This document shows, in pieces, positions 1 through 8,658 of a DNA stretch of 20,926 nucleotides; position 1 is the stretch's first letter; every line of letters begins with the position of its first letter. Source of the stretch: Paludibacteraceae bacterium. GTDB taxonomy: Bacteria > Bacteroidota > Bacteroidia > Bacteroidales > Paludibacteraceae. The notes under the pieces are model-generated. The model made no database searches. It had not been told where the DNA came from and saw only the letters and a program-made list of their open reading frames with translations. The stretch covers positions 1 through 20,926 of the forward strand of contig CAJGDW010000016.1 of assembly GCA_904502115.1 (NCBI GenBank). The letters are read 5' to 3'. A program made the position numbers and the translations under genes.

Positions 1-840
1 CCCAACGGCACCTACGTAGATGTAACCTTTGGCGGTGGTGGTCATTCGCGCGAAATTCTTCGACACCTAAAAGACGGTGGACGCTTGTTTAGTTTTGACC
101 AAGACAAAGACGCTCAGCAAAACATTCCAAACGATGAGCATTTTCAGTTCGTTTGGTCCAATTTTAGGTACATTACCAACTTTATGCGTTACTACGGAGT
201 GGATGGCGTGGACGGCATATTGGCCGATTTAGGCGTGTCGTCACATCACTTTGACGAAGCAGAACGTGGTTTTTCGTTCCGTTTTGATGGCAAATTAGAC
301 ATGCGTATGAATCAATCTGCCTCGCTTACTGCCGAAAAGGTTATCAACACCTACTCCGAAGAAGCTTTGGCCGATGTATTCTACTATTACGGCGAGATAG
401 CGCAAGCCAGAAAAATTGCCAGAGCATTGGTAAAAGAACGCAGCAATGCTCCCATAACGGGAATCTTTCAGCTGGTAAATATCTTGCAACCCTACTTGGG
501 AAGAGATAGCAAAAAACAATTAGCTCCCCTGTTTCAAGCCTTGCGCATTGAGGTAAACCAAGAAATGGACGCCCTAAAAGAAATGTTGCAAGGAGCATTG
601 AGCGTTTTAAAACCCGGTGGCAGATTAGCCGTTATTACCTATCACTCATTAGAGGATAGATTGGTGAAAAACTTTTTAAAAACAGGCAACTTTGAAGGCA
701 AACAAGACAAAGATTTCTTTGGCAAAGTAAACACACCTTTTAAGTTGATTAACAGACAAGTAATTATACCTAGCAACGACGAAATCAATAGCAATCCCCG
801 TTCTAGAAGTGCCAAATTACGTATAGCAGAAAAATTATAA
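1..840 (+). CDS. rsmH: 16S rRNA (cytosine-1402-N4) methyltransferase RsmH, 5' partial
   Basis: The frame is open from base 1, so the gene runs off the left edge; 279 codons are visible and roughly 20 N-terminal residues are missing relative to the family's usual ~300. RsmH (MraW) methylates N4 of C1402 in the decoding centre of 16S rRNA using S-adenosylmethionine. The SAM-binding motif I is visible at once (VDVTFGGGGH, visible residues 6-15). Later come the family blocks ILADLGVSSHHFD, GFSFRFDGKLDMRMNQ, LKPGGRLAVITYHSLEDR and a C-terminal NPRSRSAKLR. A TTG at base 85 could be mistaken for a start, but it lies after motif I and would destroy the SAM site. The gene heads the visible dcw operon and stops 2 bases before the ftsL-like gene. 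In Bacteroidota mraZ usually precedes it; that would lie outside the window. Confidence 0.97.
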   Translation, partial: PNGTYVDVTFGGGGHSREILRHLKDGGRLFSFDQDKDAQQNIPNDEHFQFVWSNFRYITNFMRYYGVDGVDGILADLGVSSHHFDEAERGFSFRFDGKLDMRMNQSASLTAEKVINTYSEEALADVFYYYGEIAQARKIARALVKERSNAPITGIFQLVNILQPYLGRDSKKQLAPLFQALRIEVNQEMDALKEMLQGALSVLKPGGRLAVITYHSLEDRLVKNFLKTGNFEGKQDKDFFGKVNTPFKLINRQVIIPSNDEINSNPRSRSAKLRIAEKL

Positions 841-842
841 TC

Positions 843-1199
843 GTGAGCAAAGACAAAGAAAATAAATTTGGAACCTTTCTGAAAGAGATCCTAACCGGAG
901 ATATCTTTAGCAAGCAATTCTTTGCTCGCCAAATTGGTGTGATTATATGGGGCATTCTTTTGGCGTTTTTTTACATGAATAACCGCATGGTATGCGAACA
1001 AAGCTATAAGGAAATTCACGAATTAAGAAAAGAGCTTGCCAACGAAAAATACATTGCACTTTATAACGAATCAGAATTGTTAAAAGCAAGCCGCATTGGC
1101 ACCGTTAAACAATTTATTGAAAATCAAGAACTTAATTTAGTAGAAGAAAATAAACCTGCTTACAAAGTAATTTTAAAACAACCAGAAAAAGACAACTAA
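843..1199 (+). CDS. ftsL: FtsL-like cell division protein
   Basis: A 118-residue protein with a GTG start 2 bases after the rsmH stop. It has the bitopic layout of FtsL: a cytoplasmic N-terminus of about 30 residues, one membrane segment (about residues 31-45, GVIIWGILLAFF), then a charged periplasmic stretch (about 50-85) with heptad-like spacing that could form a coiled coil. FtsL proteins join FtsQ and FtsB (DivIB/DivIC) to activate the septal FtsW-FtsI synthase. Sequence conservation in FtsL is very low, so the call rests on topology plus position between rsmH and ftsI, where Bacteroidota carry ftsL. No ATG lies between the rsmH stop and the membrane segment, which supports the GTG start. 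It stops 4 bases before ftsI. Confidence 0.85.
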   Translation: MSKDKENKFGTFLKEILTGDIFSKQFFARQIGVIIWGILLAFFYMNNRMVCEQSYKEIHELRKELANEKYIALYNESELLKASRIGTVKQFIENQELNLVEENKPAYKVILKQPEKDN

Positions 1200-1203
1200 T
1201 CAA

Positions 1204-3318
1204 ATGAATTGGCTACCTTATTTATGGGTCTTTTTGTATGTAGCATTGGTAATCATCGTATTCGTCCTAGCTACATTTAAAAAAGGAAAAAAAATCTCCA
1301 ACGGAGAGAACAAGCCTTTTCTACGACGTTTTTTTCTTATTTACGTATGCATCACCTTTGCATTTGCCGCTATTATCAATCAAATTGTTAAAATACAATA
1401 CGAACAAGGCGAAGATTTACGCAAATACGCTAATAGGTACTATCCCCAAGCCGACACCATCCCTGCCAAACGTGGCAATATCTTATCGCACGATGGAAGG
1501 TTATTATCCAGCTCCATACCCTATTACGACTTGTACATGGATATGCGCGTGGAAAATTTAAAAACGCTAGAGGATAACGACAAAACCTATTTTGAGAACC
1601 ACGTTGGAGAATTAGCCGATTCGTTAGCTCAAAGATTAGGTGGTAAAGCCAGTGACTACGAAAAAAAATTACGTCACGGTTTTAAAACAGGAACCGCTGC
1701 CTTAAAATTATACCCTAAACCTGTTTCCTACCTTGATTACATAGCAATCAAGCAATTTCCTATTTTAAGATTAGGTGCCATACAAGGCGGATTTTACACA
1801 AAAGAGCGAATTGAAAGAGACAGACCTTTTGGGAGCCTTGCAGAACGTACCATTGGTGGCGTATATAGCCTTGGAGGCAAAGGGAAAAGTGGCCTTGAAT
1901 CAGCATACGATAGTTTGCTAAAAGGCAAAGATGGTTTGGCCATTAGACGAAGAAAAGCGGGCAAAAACGTACAAATCATCACCAAGGCTCCCGAAGATGG
2001 CATGGACGTTGTTAGTACCATCGATATTGACATACAAGAAGTAGCAGAACAAGCTTTGCGTGAACGACTTACATGGAGTCAAAGCGACCAAGGTTGCGTT
2101 ATTTTAATGGAAACCGCAACCGGTAAAATTAGGGCGATTTCCAATTTACTATGGGACGAAAAAACCAAACAATACTACGAATCGCAAAACATTGCTGTAG
2201 CCAATGAAATTGAACCTGGTTCTACGTTCAAAACCGCCTCTTTTCTAGTAGCCATGGAAGATGGTTACATCGACTCTACCACCATGGTAGATACACAAGA
2301 CGGTAAAATGAAGTTTGCCGACAGATGGATGCGCGACCATAACCACAGAGGATTTGGCATAGCATCGGTACCTACCGTAATGTACCAATCGTCAAACGTA
2401 GGGGTATCTGCACTTATACACGAACATTACGGAAAGAATCCTAAAAAATTTGTTGATGGCATACATCGATTGGGGTTCACTAAACCTATCAAAATGGAGA
2501 TTCCTGGTCATGGTGAAGTAAAAATCAAAACTCCCGGAAAAAGAGACTGGTACGGCACCACGCTTCCTTGGATGTCCATTGGTTACGAAGTTCAGGTTCC
2601 ACCCATCTATACCCTTATGCTATACAACGCCATTGCTAACAATGGCACCATGGTAAAGCCTATCTTTACCGAAAAGATACTAAAAAACGGTGAAGTTTAC
2701 AGAACCACTAAAGTAGAAGTAATTAACCCTAAAATTGCATCCGACAAAACGTTAGGACAAATGAGAGGCATTTTAGAAGGTGTTGTAAAATACGGCACTG
2801 CCAAGAACATGCAATCACCCCTTTTCACCTCTGCTGGCAAGACAGGAACATCGCAAATATTCGAGAAAGGAACAAAAAAGAACAAAGAAGGAAAAACACG
2901 CCATCAAGTAACTTTTTGCGGGTATTTCCCAGCGGATAATCCCTTGTACACCTGCATAGTATATGCACGCGATTACAAACAAGGCGGTACGGGAAGTATT
3001 TGTGGCGAAGTGTACAAAAAAGTAGCAGAAAAGGCATATATCCTCAACACTCAATACAAAGAGAACGCCCCATCGAGCGGTTGGAACTTATCACAAGCAA
3101 AACAACTCAATACTAGTAAAACCGAGTTGGACATAGCAGCCATAAGCGAACTGCCAGACTTTAAAGGAATGGATATTAGCAAAGCACTTTACATACTTGA
3201 AAACCAAGATATTAAAGTTAAAATAACTGGTTCTGGAATCGTAAAAACACAATCTATTCTTCCAGGAACACCCACAGAAGATATACAGGTTATTGAATTA
3301 ACATGCGAGCAACCATGA
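1204..3318 (+). CDS. ftsI: Class B penicillin-binding protein, septal transpeptidase FtsI (PBP3) with C-terminal PASTA domain
   Basis: A 704-residue D,D-transpeptidase that crosslinks septal peptidoglycan together with FtsW. The catalytic motifs are in order: STFK at 340-343 (acyl-serine S340), SSN at 396-398 and KTG at 546-548. The N-terminal pedestal starts after the membrane anchor (AKRGNILSHDGRLL, about 88-101), and a PASTA-like domain occupies about 648-700 (LPDFKGMDISKALYILENQ...). Two hydrophobic segments are predicted, about 5-25 and 43-62, with a lysine/arginine-rich loop (KKGKK...LRR) between them. Most FtsI proteins have only the second; no in-frame ATG separates them, so the first seems real. 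The gene overlaps murE by an ATGA (ATG at 3315, TGA at 3316-3318), suggesting translational coupling. Confidence 0.96.
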   Translation: MNWLPYLWVFLYVALVIIVFVLATFKKGKKISNGENKPFLRRFFLIYVCITFAFAAIINQIVKIQYEQGEDLRKYANRYYPQADTIPAKRGNILSHDGRLLSSSIPYYDLYMDMRVENLKTLEDNDKTYFENHVGELADSLAQRLGGKASDYEKKLRHGFKTGTAALKLYPKPVSYLDYIAIKQFPILRLGAIQGGFYTKERIERDRPFGSLAERTIGGVYSLGGKGKSGLESAYDSLLKGKDGLAIRRRKAGKNVQIITKAPEDGMDVVSTIDIDIQEVAEQALRERLTWSQSDQGCVILMETATGKIRAISNLLWDEKTKQYYESQNIAVANEIEPGSTFKTASFLVAMEDGYIDSTTMVDTQDGKMKFADRWMRDHNHRGFGIASVPTVMYQSSNVGVSALIHEHYGKNPKKFVDGIHRLGFTKPIKMEIPGHGEVKIKTPGKRDWYGTTLPWMSIGYEVQVPPIYTLMLYNAIANNGTMVKPIFTEKILKNGEVYRTTKVEVINPKIASDKTLGQMRGILEGVVKYGTAKNMQSPLFTSAGKTGTSQIFEKGTKKNKEGKTRHQVTFCGYFPADNPLYTCIVYARDYKQGGTGSICGEVYKKVAEKAYILNTQYKENAPSSGWNLSQAKQLNTSKTELDIAAISELPDFKGMDISKALYILENQDIKVKITGSGIVKTQSILPGTPTEDIQVIELTCEQP

Positions 3319-4769
3319 AGCAACTAGACGAATTACTTGAATACGTAGATTACAAGCAACTAATTGGTCCTCGAAACGCCAACGTAAGCAACATTACTGC
3401 TAACTCACGCTTGGCAGAGGCTGGTAGCCTGTTTGTGGCCGTCAAAGGCACACAAGCAGATGGTCATGCATACATCGACAAGGCCATTGAGCAAGGAGCA
3501 AAAGTAATTGTATGCGAAACATTGCCCGCAGAACGAAACCCCGAAGTAACCTACATCGTTACCTCCGACAGCCAGGATGCTTTGGGCAACATTGCCGCTG
3601 CTTTTTACAACTATCCTTCCGAAAAAATGATTATGGTAGGTGTAACGGGCACCAACGGCAAAACCACCATTGCTACCCTGCTTTACCAATTGTTCCGCCA
3701 ACTAGGTCACAAGGTAGGTTTGCTATCGACAGTATGCAATTATATTGACAATCAGGCAGTTCCTAGCACACACACCACTCCCGATGCGGTACAGTTGCAA
3801 GCCTTGTTGGCACAAATGGCCGATGCAGGTTGCCGCTATGCCTTTATGGAGGTTAGTTCGCATGCCATCGACCAAAAACGCATTGCAGGTATATGTTTTG
3901 ACGGTGCTATCTTTACCAACATCACACGCGATCACTTGGATTACCACAAAACCTTCCAAGGATACCTTGATGCCAAAAAGAGATTCTTTGACACATTACC
4001 ACCCCATGCCTTTGCTGTTGTAAACATCGACGACAAAAACGGCAAAATCATGGTACAAAATACCCAAGCCAACGTGTACTCGTACTCGGTGAAGAGTCCT
4101 GCCGATTTTAAAGGCAAAATAATGGAAGAAAGTTTAGAGGGCATGTTGCTGCAAATCAACGGCAAAGAGGTTGCCGTAAGATTGGTAGGCGACTTTAATG
4201 CGCTCAACCTATTGGCCGTATACGGTGCTACTTTCTTGCTACACAGCCATGCCGATGAAATTTTGCGGCTGATGAGCACCTTGGCACCCGTTGCAGGACG
4301 ATTGGATACCATTTATGGCAACAATGGAGTAACCGCCGTAGTAGATTATGCTCATACGCCCGATGCCGTAGCCAACACCTTGGAAACCTTGAAAAAAATC
4401 AACAAAAAAGGCCGCATCATTACCGTGATTGGTTGTGGCGGCAACCGCGATAAGGGCAAACGTCCCGAAATGGCAAAAATTGCCTACAAAGGCAGCCAAC
4501 AATTGGTTATCACTTCTGACAATCCTCGCAACGAAAAACCCGAAGACATCATCAACGACATGATGCAAGGATTGAGCAAAGAAGAACAAAACGAGGTGAT
4601 TTGCATCGAAAACCGCGAGCAAGCCATTAAAACTGCTTGCAAACTGGCCAAAGCTGGCGACCTTATTTTGGTAGCCGGAAAAGGACACGAAAATTACCAA
4701 GAAATAGAAGGAGTTAAACATCCTTTTGACGATAAAAAAATATTAGAAAACCTATTAAAAGACCTATAA
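3315..4769 (+). CDS. murE: UDP-MurNAc-L-Ala-D-Glu:meso-diaminopimelate ligase MurE
   Basis: Cytoplasmic ATP-dependent amino-acid ligase adding the third residue of the peptidoglycan stem. With the start at 3315 it has 484 residues, normal for MurE. Visible motifs are the ATP P-loop GTNGKTT (112-118), the substrate segment STHTTPDAVQ, SSHAIDQKRI, NITRDHLDYH, a DAKKRFF region that should hold the carbamylated lysine, and DNPR at 402-405. DNPR is the signature of enzymes that select meso-diaminopimelate rather than lysine, so the wall is predicted to be DAP type. An upstream in-frame ATG at 3303 would add four residues (MRAT); I chose 3315 because it forms an ATGA overlap with the ftsI stop and begins the normal MurE N-terminus. 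It ends 2 bases before mraY. No murF follows, as is common in Bacteroidota. Confidence 0.97.
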   Translation: MKQLDELLEYVDYKQLIGPRNANVSNITANSRLAEAGSLFVAVKGTQADGHAYIDKAIEQGAKVIVCETLPAERNPEVTYIVTSDSQDALGNIAAAFYNYPSEKMIMVGVTGTNGKTTIATLLYQLFRQLGHKVGLLSTVCNYIDNQAVPSTHTTPDAVQLQALLAQMADAGCRYAFMEVSSHAIDQKRIAGICFDGAIFTNITRDHLDYHKTFQGYLDAKKRFFDTLPPHAFAVVNIDDKNGKIMVQNTQANVYSYSVKSPADFKGKIMEESLEGMLLQINGKEVAVRLVGDFNALNLLAVYGATFLLHSHADEILRLMSTLAPVAGRLDTIYGNNGVTAVVDYAHTPDAVANTLETLKKINKKGRIITVIGCGGNRDKGKRPEMAKIAYKGSQQLVITSDNPRNEKPEDIINDMMQGLSKEEQNEVICIENREQAIKTACKLAKAGDLILVAGKGHENYQEIEGVKHPFDDKKILENLLKDL

Positions 4770-4771
4770 AC

Positions 4772-6013
4772 ATGTTGTACTATTTGTTTCGCTATTTAGA
4801 ATCTGCTTTCAATTTTCCTGGTGCTGGTTTGTTTAACTACATCTCGTTTAGAGCGGCTATTACCCTTATTACATCGCTGTTTTTATCGATGATTGTGGGC
4901 AAACGCATCATTAAATACTTGCAAAAGAAACAAATTGGCGAAGAAATTCGTGCACTAGGACTAGCGGGTCAAGACAGCAAAAAAGGAACACCTACCATGG
5001 GTGGTATCATCATCTTGGTGGCCATTTTGGTTCCTTGCTTGCTATTTGGCAGATTGGGAAACATCTACCTGCAACTGATGCTCTTTACCACCGTTTGGTT
5101 GGGCATGTTGGGCTTCTGCGACGACTACATCAAGGTTTTTAAGAAAAACAAAGAGGGCATTCCTGGCAAAGCGAAACTAGCCGGACAAATTGTATTGGGT
5201 TTAATTGTAGGTTGCACCTTGTTCTTCAGTCCTGCATCGGTAGTGGTAGAACAAGTAAACGATGGCAACCGCGAAGTATTGGAACAAATTGATACCAACA
5301 TAGACGATATAAGTCCATCAGCCAAAGCCATTAAATCTACCCAAACCACCATCCCCTTCTTTTCGGGACATAACCTGGATTACGCAGATATATTTGCTTT
5401 TGCAGGCGAACACGCCGAGTTGCTAGCTTGGATTTTCTTTATCCTGCTTACCATCTTTATTGTGATGGCCACCTCTAACGGAGCCAATCTAACGGATGGA
5501 CTAGACGGGCTTGCTGCAGGAACATCCAGTATCATTGGCGTAGCATTGGCCGTTTTGGCTTACGTGTCGAGCCACGTATTCTTTGCTGATTATCTGGATA
5601 TTATGTTTATCCCTTACAGCCAAGAACTGGTAGTATATGCCGCCGCCTTTATTGGAGCAACCGTTGGTTTCTTGTGGTACAACACTTTCCCTGCACAAGT
5701 ATTCATGGGCGACACCGGCAGCCTTGCCTTGGGCGGTATTATTGGTGTTTTTGCCATCCTTATCCACAAGGAACTACTGCTACCTATTTTGTGCGGTATC
5801 TTCTTGATGGAAAATTTATCGGTTATTTTACAAACCACTTATTTTAAATATACCCGCAAAAAATACGGTGAAGGCAGACGCATTTTCTTAATGGCACCAC
5901 TTCACCACCACTTCCAGAAAAAAGGTTTGCACGAGGTTAAAATTGTAACCCGTTTCTGGATTATTGGCATTGCCCTAGCAATCTTTACCATTCTAACCTT
6001 AAAAATACGATAA
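4772..6013 (+). CDS. mraY: Phospho-N-acetylmuramoyl-pentapeptide transferase MraY
   Basis: Polytopic inner-membrane enzyme that transfers phospho-MurNAc-pentapeptide to undecaprenyl phosphate, giving lipid I. The 413-residue sequence shows the family blocks: KKGTPTMGG (70-78), the aspartate pair in DDYIK (117-121), NLTDGLDG (239-246), FMGDTGS (311-317) and APLHHHFQ (375-382). About ten hydrophobic segments are visible. Residues about 160-205 form a hydrophilic insertion between membrane segments that is absent from the ~360-residue E. coli enzyme and accounts for the extra length; from general knowledge, longer MraY proteins with such a loop are usual in Bacteroidota. It sits between murE and murD with 2-base gaps on both sides. 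Confidence 0.97.
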   Translation: MLYYLFRYLESAFNFPGAGLFNYISFRAAITLITSLFLSMIVGKRIIKYLQKKQIGEEIRALGLAGQDSKKGTPTMGGIIILVAILVPCLLFGRLGNIYLQLMLFTTVWLGMLGFCDDYIKVFKKNKEGIPGKAKLAGQIVLGLIVGCTLFFSPASVVVEQVNDGNREVLEQIDTNIDDISPSAKAIKSTQTTIPFFSGHNLDYADIFAFAGEHAELLAWIFFILLTIFIVMATSNGANLTDGLDGLAAGTSSIIGVALAVLAYVSSHVFFADYLDIMFIPYSQELVVYAAAFIGATVGFLWYNTFPAQVFMGDTGSLALGGIIGVFAILIHKELLLPILCGIFLMENLSVILQTTYFKYTRKKYGEGRRIFLMAPLHHHFQKKGLHEVKIVTRFWIIGIALAIFTILTLKIR

Positions 6014-6015
6014 GT

Positions 6016-7353
6016 ATGAGCAAGTACATAGTTGTTTTAGGAGGAGGCGAAAGCGGCACAGGAGCTGCAGTTCTAGCCAAAGTAAAAGGATTTGACGTAT
6101 TCCTTTCGGATGCGGGCACCATCCCAGAAAAATACAAAGCCATGCTAGAGCAATACAACATTGCTTGGGAAGAAAACGGCCATACCCCCGAACGTATTTT
6201 GAAGGCAGACGAGGTAATTAAGAGCCCCGGTATCCCCAACAAAGCAACATTGGTACAACAATTAAAAGGATTGGGCACTCCCATTATTTCCGAAATTGAA
6301 TTTGCGGGTCGCTATAACACGGCTAAAACGGTGTGCATTACCGGTAGTAACGGTAAAACCACCACAACCATGCTTACCTACCAAATGCTAAAAGATGCAG
6401 GGTTGAACGTAGGTTTGGCAGGCAACGTGGGCAAAAGTTTTGCTTACCAAGTAGCTACCGAGAACTTTGATTACTATGTCATTGAGTTAAGCAGTTTTCA
6501 GCTAGATAACATGTACGAGTTCAAGGCAGATATTAGCGTGCTATTGAACATTACGCCCGACCACTTGGATCGTTACGAATACAAGTTCCAAAATTACATC
6601 GATGCCAAAATGCGCATCACCCAAAACCAAACCGAAGATGACGTATTTATTTACTGGAACGACGACGAGGTGATTCAAAAAGAATTGGAAAAAATTGCCA
6701 TCAAGGCAAAAAAACGTCCATTCTCGTTGAGTGCCACTCCACAAATGGCCGCATACACCCAACAAAACCAATTAAACCTAGCAACTATCAACGGCGAATT
6801 GCAAATGGAATTGGACGAACTGGGTTTGCGTGGACAACACAACCTATACAACTCGATGGCAGCTGCCTTATCAGCCGCATCGTTCAACATTAAAAAAGAG
6901 TCCATTCGCAATTCACTACACACCTTTGCAGGCGTAGAGCACCGTTTGGAATCGGTTTGCAATGTAAGGGGCGTTGAGTTTATCAACGACTCAAAGGCCA
7001 CCAACGTTAATTCTTGCTGGTATGCACTAGAAAGCATGCGTACCCCTGTGGTACTTATTTTGGGCGGTACCGACAAGGGCAACGATTACAACGAAATCAA
7101 ACAACTCATCAAAGAAAAGGTACATACCTTGGTATTTATGGGTGTAGACAATAGCAAATTGGAAAACTTTTTTGCACCCTTGGGCATTCCATTTGTAAGC
7201 ACCCACTCGATGGAAGAGGCCGTTAAGACTGCCTACCAAAAAGCCAACGTAGGCGACACAGTACTATTATCGCCTTGCTGCGCAAGTTTTGACTTATTCA
7301 AAAATTACGAAGACAGAGGTCGCTTGTTCAAAGAAACTGTAAAAGCGCTATAA
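6016..7353 (+). CDS. murD: UDP-MurNAc-L-alanine:D-glutamate ligase MurD
   Basis: Cytoplasmic Mur ligase adding D-glutamate, the second stem residue; 445 residues, typical length. The N-terminal Rossmann-like domain begins VVLGGGESGTGAAVLA (6-21). The ATP P-loop is GSNGKTT (110-116), followed by ELSSFQLD, NITPDHLDRY and a lysine in the DAKMRI segment. The C-terminal domain shows EHRLE, INDSKATNVNS and LILGGTDKG, all standard in MurD, and ends with LLSPCCASFDLFKNYEDRG. It acts between MurC and MurE, both encoded in this operon. The ATG is 2 bases after the mraY stop and the stop is 3 bases before the ftsW start, consistent with coupled translation. Confidence 0.97.
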   Translation: MSKYIVVLGGGESGTGAAVLAKVKGFDVFLSDAGTIPEKYKAMLEQYNIAWEENGHTPERILKADEVIKSPGIPNKATLVQQLKGLGTPIISEIEFAGRYNTAKTVCITGSNGKTTTTMLTYQMLKDAGLNVGLAGNVGKSFAYQVATENFDYYVIELSSFQLDNMYEFKADISVLLNITPDHLDRYEYKFQNYIDAKMRITQNQTEDDVFIYWNDDEVIQKELEKIAIKAKKRPFSLSATPQMAAYTQQNQLNLATINGELQMELDELGLRGQHNLYNSMAAALSAASFNIKKESIRNSLHTFAGVEHRLESVCNVRGVEFINDSKATNVNSCWYALESMRTPVVLILGGTDKGNDYNEIKQLIKEKVHTLVFMGVDNSKLENFFAPLGIPFVSTHSMEEAVKTAYQKANVGDTVLLSPCCASFDLFKNYEDRGRLFKETVKAL

Positions 7354-7356
7354 AGC

Positions 7357-8652
7357 ATGAAAGAACTGATTCGGAAAATATTTAGAGGTGATGGCATTCT
7401 TTGGTTTGTCATTCTTTCACTGCTGGCTATATCAGGAGTTATCATGTTCAGTGCCATCAGTAGTAGTGCGTACAACCACGACAACCACCTACTACCATTC
7501 TGGGGGCACCTAAAACACCTGTTCATGGCCCTTGCCGTCATTCTAATTGTTCATCAGTTCGCCTTTAGAAATATTCGACTTTTTCTGTTGCTTATTCCCA
7601 TTGCATCGCTTCTTCTATTAATCCTTACACCCTCTTTGGGGCGCGATGTAAACGGGGCCATGCGTTCCATTACAATAGGTGGTTTCGAAATTCAATCCAT
7701 CGAAATAAGCAAGGTTGCCATTGTTATTCTATTTGCAGAAATTTTGGGTTTCTACAATACACATTACAAGAAACCCATGGCTTTAAAACCCTTCTGCATC
7801 ATGTCTGGCATATTAGGGGTGTTCTGCTTTTTGGTTATGATCCAAAACTTTTCTACCGCCTTTATTTTGTTTATGGTAACCTGCCTCATGATGCTTATAG
7901 GCAAGGTTTCCTTTAAATACATTCTTAGTTTAATTGGGGTGGTAATTGTAGTTGCAGGATTATTTATTGGCATTTCGTACGCATTTAAAATAGAGAATGG
8001 CATAACAAAGCGCGTTAATACATGGATTGGACGCATTGACCAATACAACGCCAAAGAGGGCAACGACAAAGAGAGTGCCACCATTGTTATTGACGATAAG
8101 AACCGTCAGATAATGAACTCGAAGATTGCCATTGCCAATGGTATACAACCTTGTGGACCTGGTAACAGCGTGCAACGCGATTATTTGGCACTGGCTTACT
8201 CTGACTTTGTATATGCGGTAATCATTGAGGAATACGGTATGTACGGAGGCATCTTTACCATTCTATTGTATATCATTATACTGGCAAGAGCGGGCAAAAT
8301 TGCCCGACAGTGCAAACAAGAAGAAGCCACAGAAAGTTTATTGGTAATTGGATTGGCGTTAAATATTGTTACACAGGCCTTTATCAATATGTCCGTTGCC
8401 ACCGAACTAGGTCCTGTAACAGGACAAACCTTACCGCTTATTAGTAGAGGGGGGATGTCGCTATTGGTAACCGCCTTGAGTTTTGGACTCATTTTGGGTA
8501 TCAGCGCACACAACAAAGAGCGCATTGAAAAAGAACAAGCTGCCACATTACCCCAATCAGAAGAAAATACAGAACCCTTCGAAACAGAAACAGAAACAGA
8601 GACAGAGACAGAAGCAGAAATAGAAACTGAAACCTTAAACAACCAAGAATAA
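7357..8652 (+). CDS. ftsW: Septal peptidoglycan glycosyltransferase FtsW (SEDS family)
   Basis: Polytopic SEDS-family glycosyltransferase that polymerises lipid II at the septum in partnership with FtsI. Of 431 residues, about the first 390 form the membrane domain, starting with the hydrophobic stretch ILWFVILSLLAISGVIMF. Family landmarks are GRDVNGAMRSI (in place of the usual GA.RWI block), GPGNSVQRDYL, and the block VATELGPVTGQTLPLIS with RGG just after it, about residues 346-366. The remaining ~30 residues are a cytoplasmic acidic tail made of repeated Glu-Thr pairs, encoded by a run of near-identical hexamers at 8581-8634. That tail is not part of the SEDS domain. The stop is 6 bases before murG. 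Confidence 0.95.
   Translation: MKELIRKIFRGDGILWFVILSLLAISGVIMFSAISSSAYNHDNHLLPFWGHLKHLFMALAVILIVHQFAFRNIRLFLLLIPIASLLLLILTPSLGRDVNGAMRSITIGGFEIQSIEISKVAIVILFAEILGFYNTHYKKPMALKPFCIMSGILGVFCFLVMIQNFSTAFILFMVTCLMMLIGKVSFKYILSLIGVVIVVAGLFIGISYAFKIENGITKRVNTWIGRIDQYNAKEGNDKESATIVIDDKNRQIMNSKIAIANGIQPCGPGNSVQRDYLALAYSDFVYAVIIEEYGMYGGIFTILLYIIILARAGKIARQCKQEEATESLLVIGLALNIVTQAFINMSVATELGPVTGQTLPLISRGGMSLLVTALSFGLILGISAHNKERIEKEQAATLPQSEENTEPFETETETETETEAEIETETLNNQE
8581..8634 (+). repeat. Hexamer tandem repeat in the ftsW 3' end
   Basis: Nine consecutive hexamers related to GAAACA (three exact copies, two GAGACA, then GAAGCA, GAAATA, GAAACT, GAAACC) are in frame and encode an alternating Glu-Thr tail of FtsW from residue 409. 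Because the unit is two codons, loss or gain of units would change tail length without a frameshift. Confidence 0.9.
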
Positions 8653-8658
8653 TACACC

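Noticed and set aside
85..840. rsmH starting at a TTG at base 85
   Set aside because: The frame is open to base 1 and the SAM-binding motif lies before base 85, so the gene is simply cut by the window edge.
3303..3314. Upstream ATG for murE
   Set aside because: It would add only MRAT; the ATG at 3315 forms the ATGA overlap with the ftsI stop and matches where MurE proteins normally begin.
5230..5380. Hydrophilic insertion in MraY
   Set aside because: Longer MraY proteins with this loop are usual in Bacteroidota, so it is not treated as novel.
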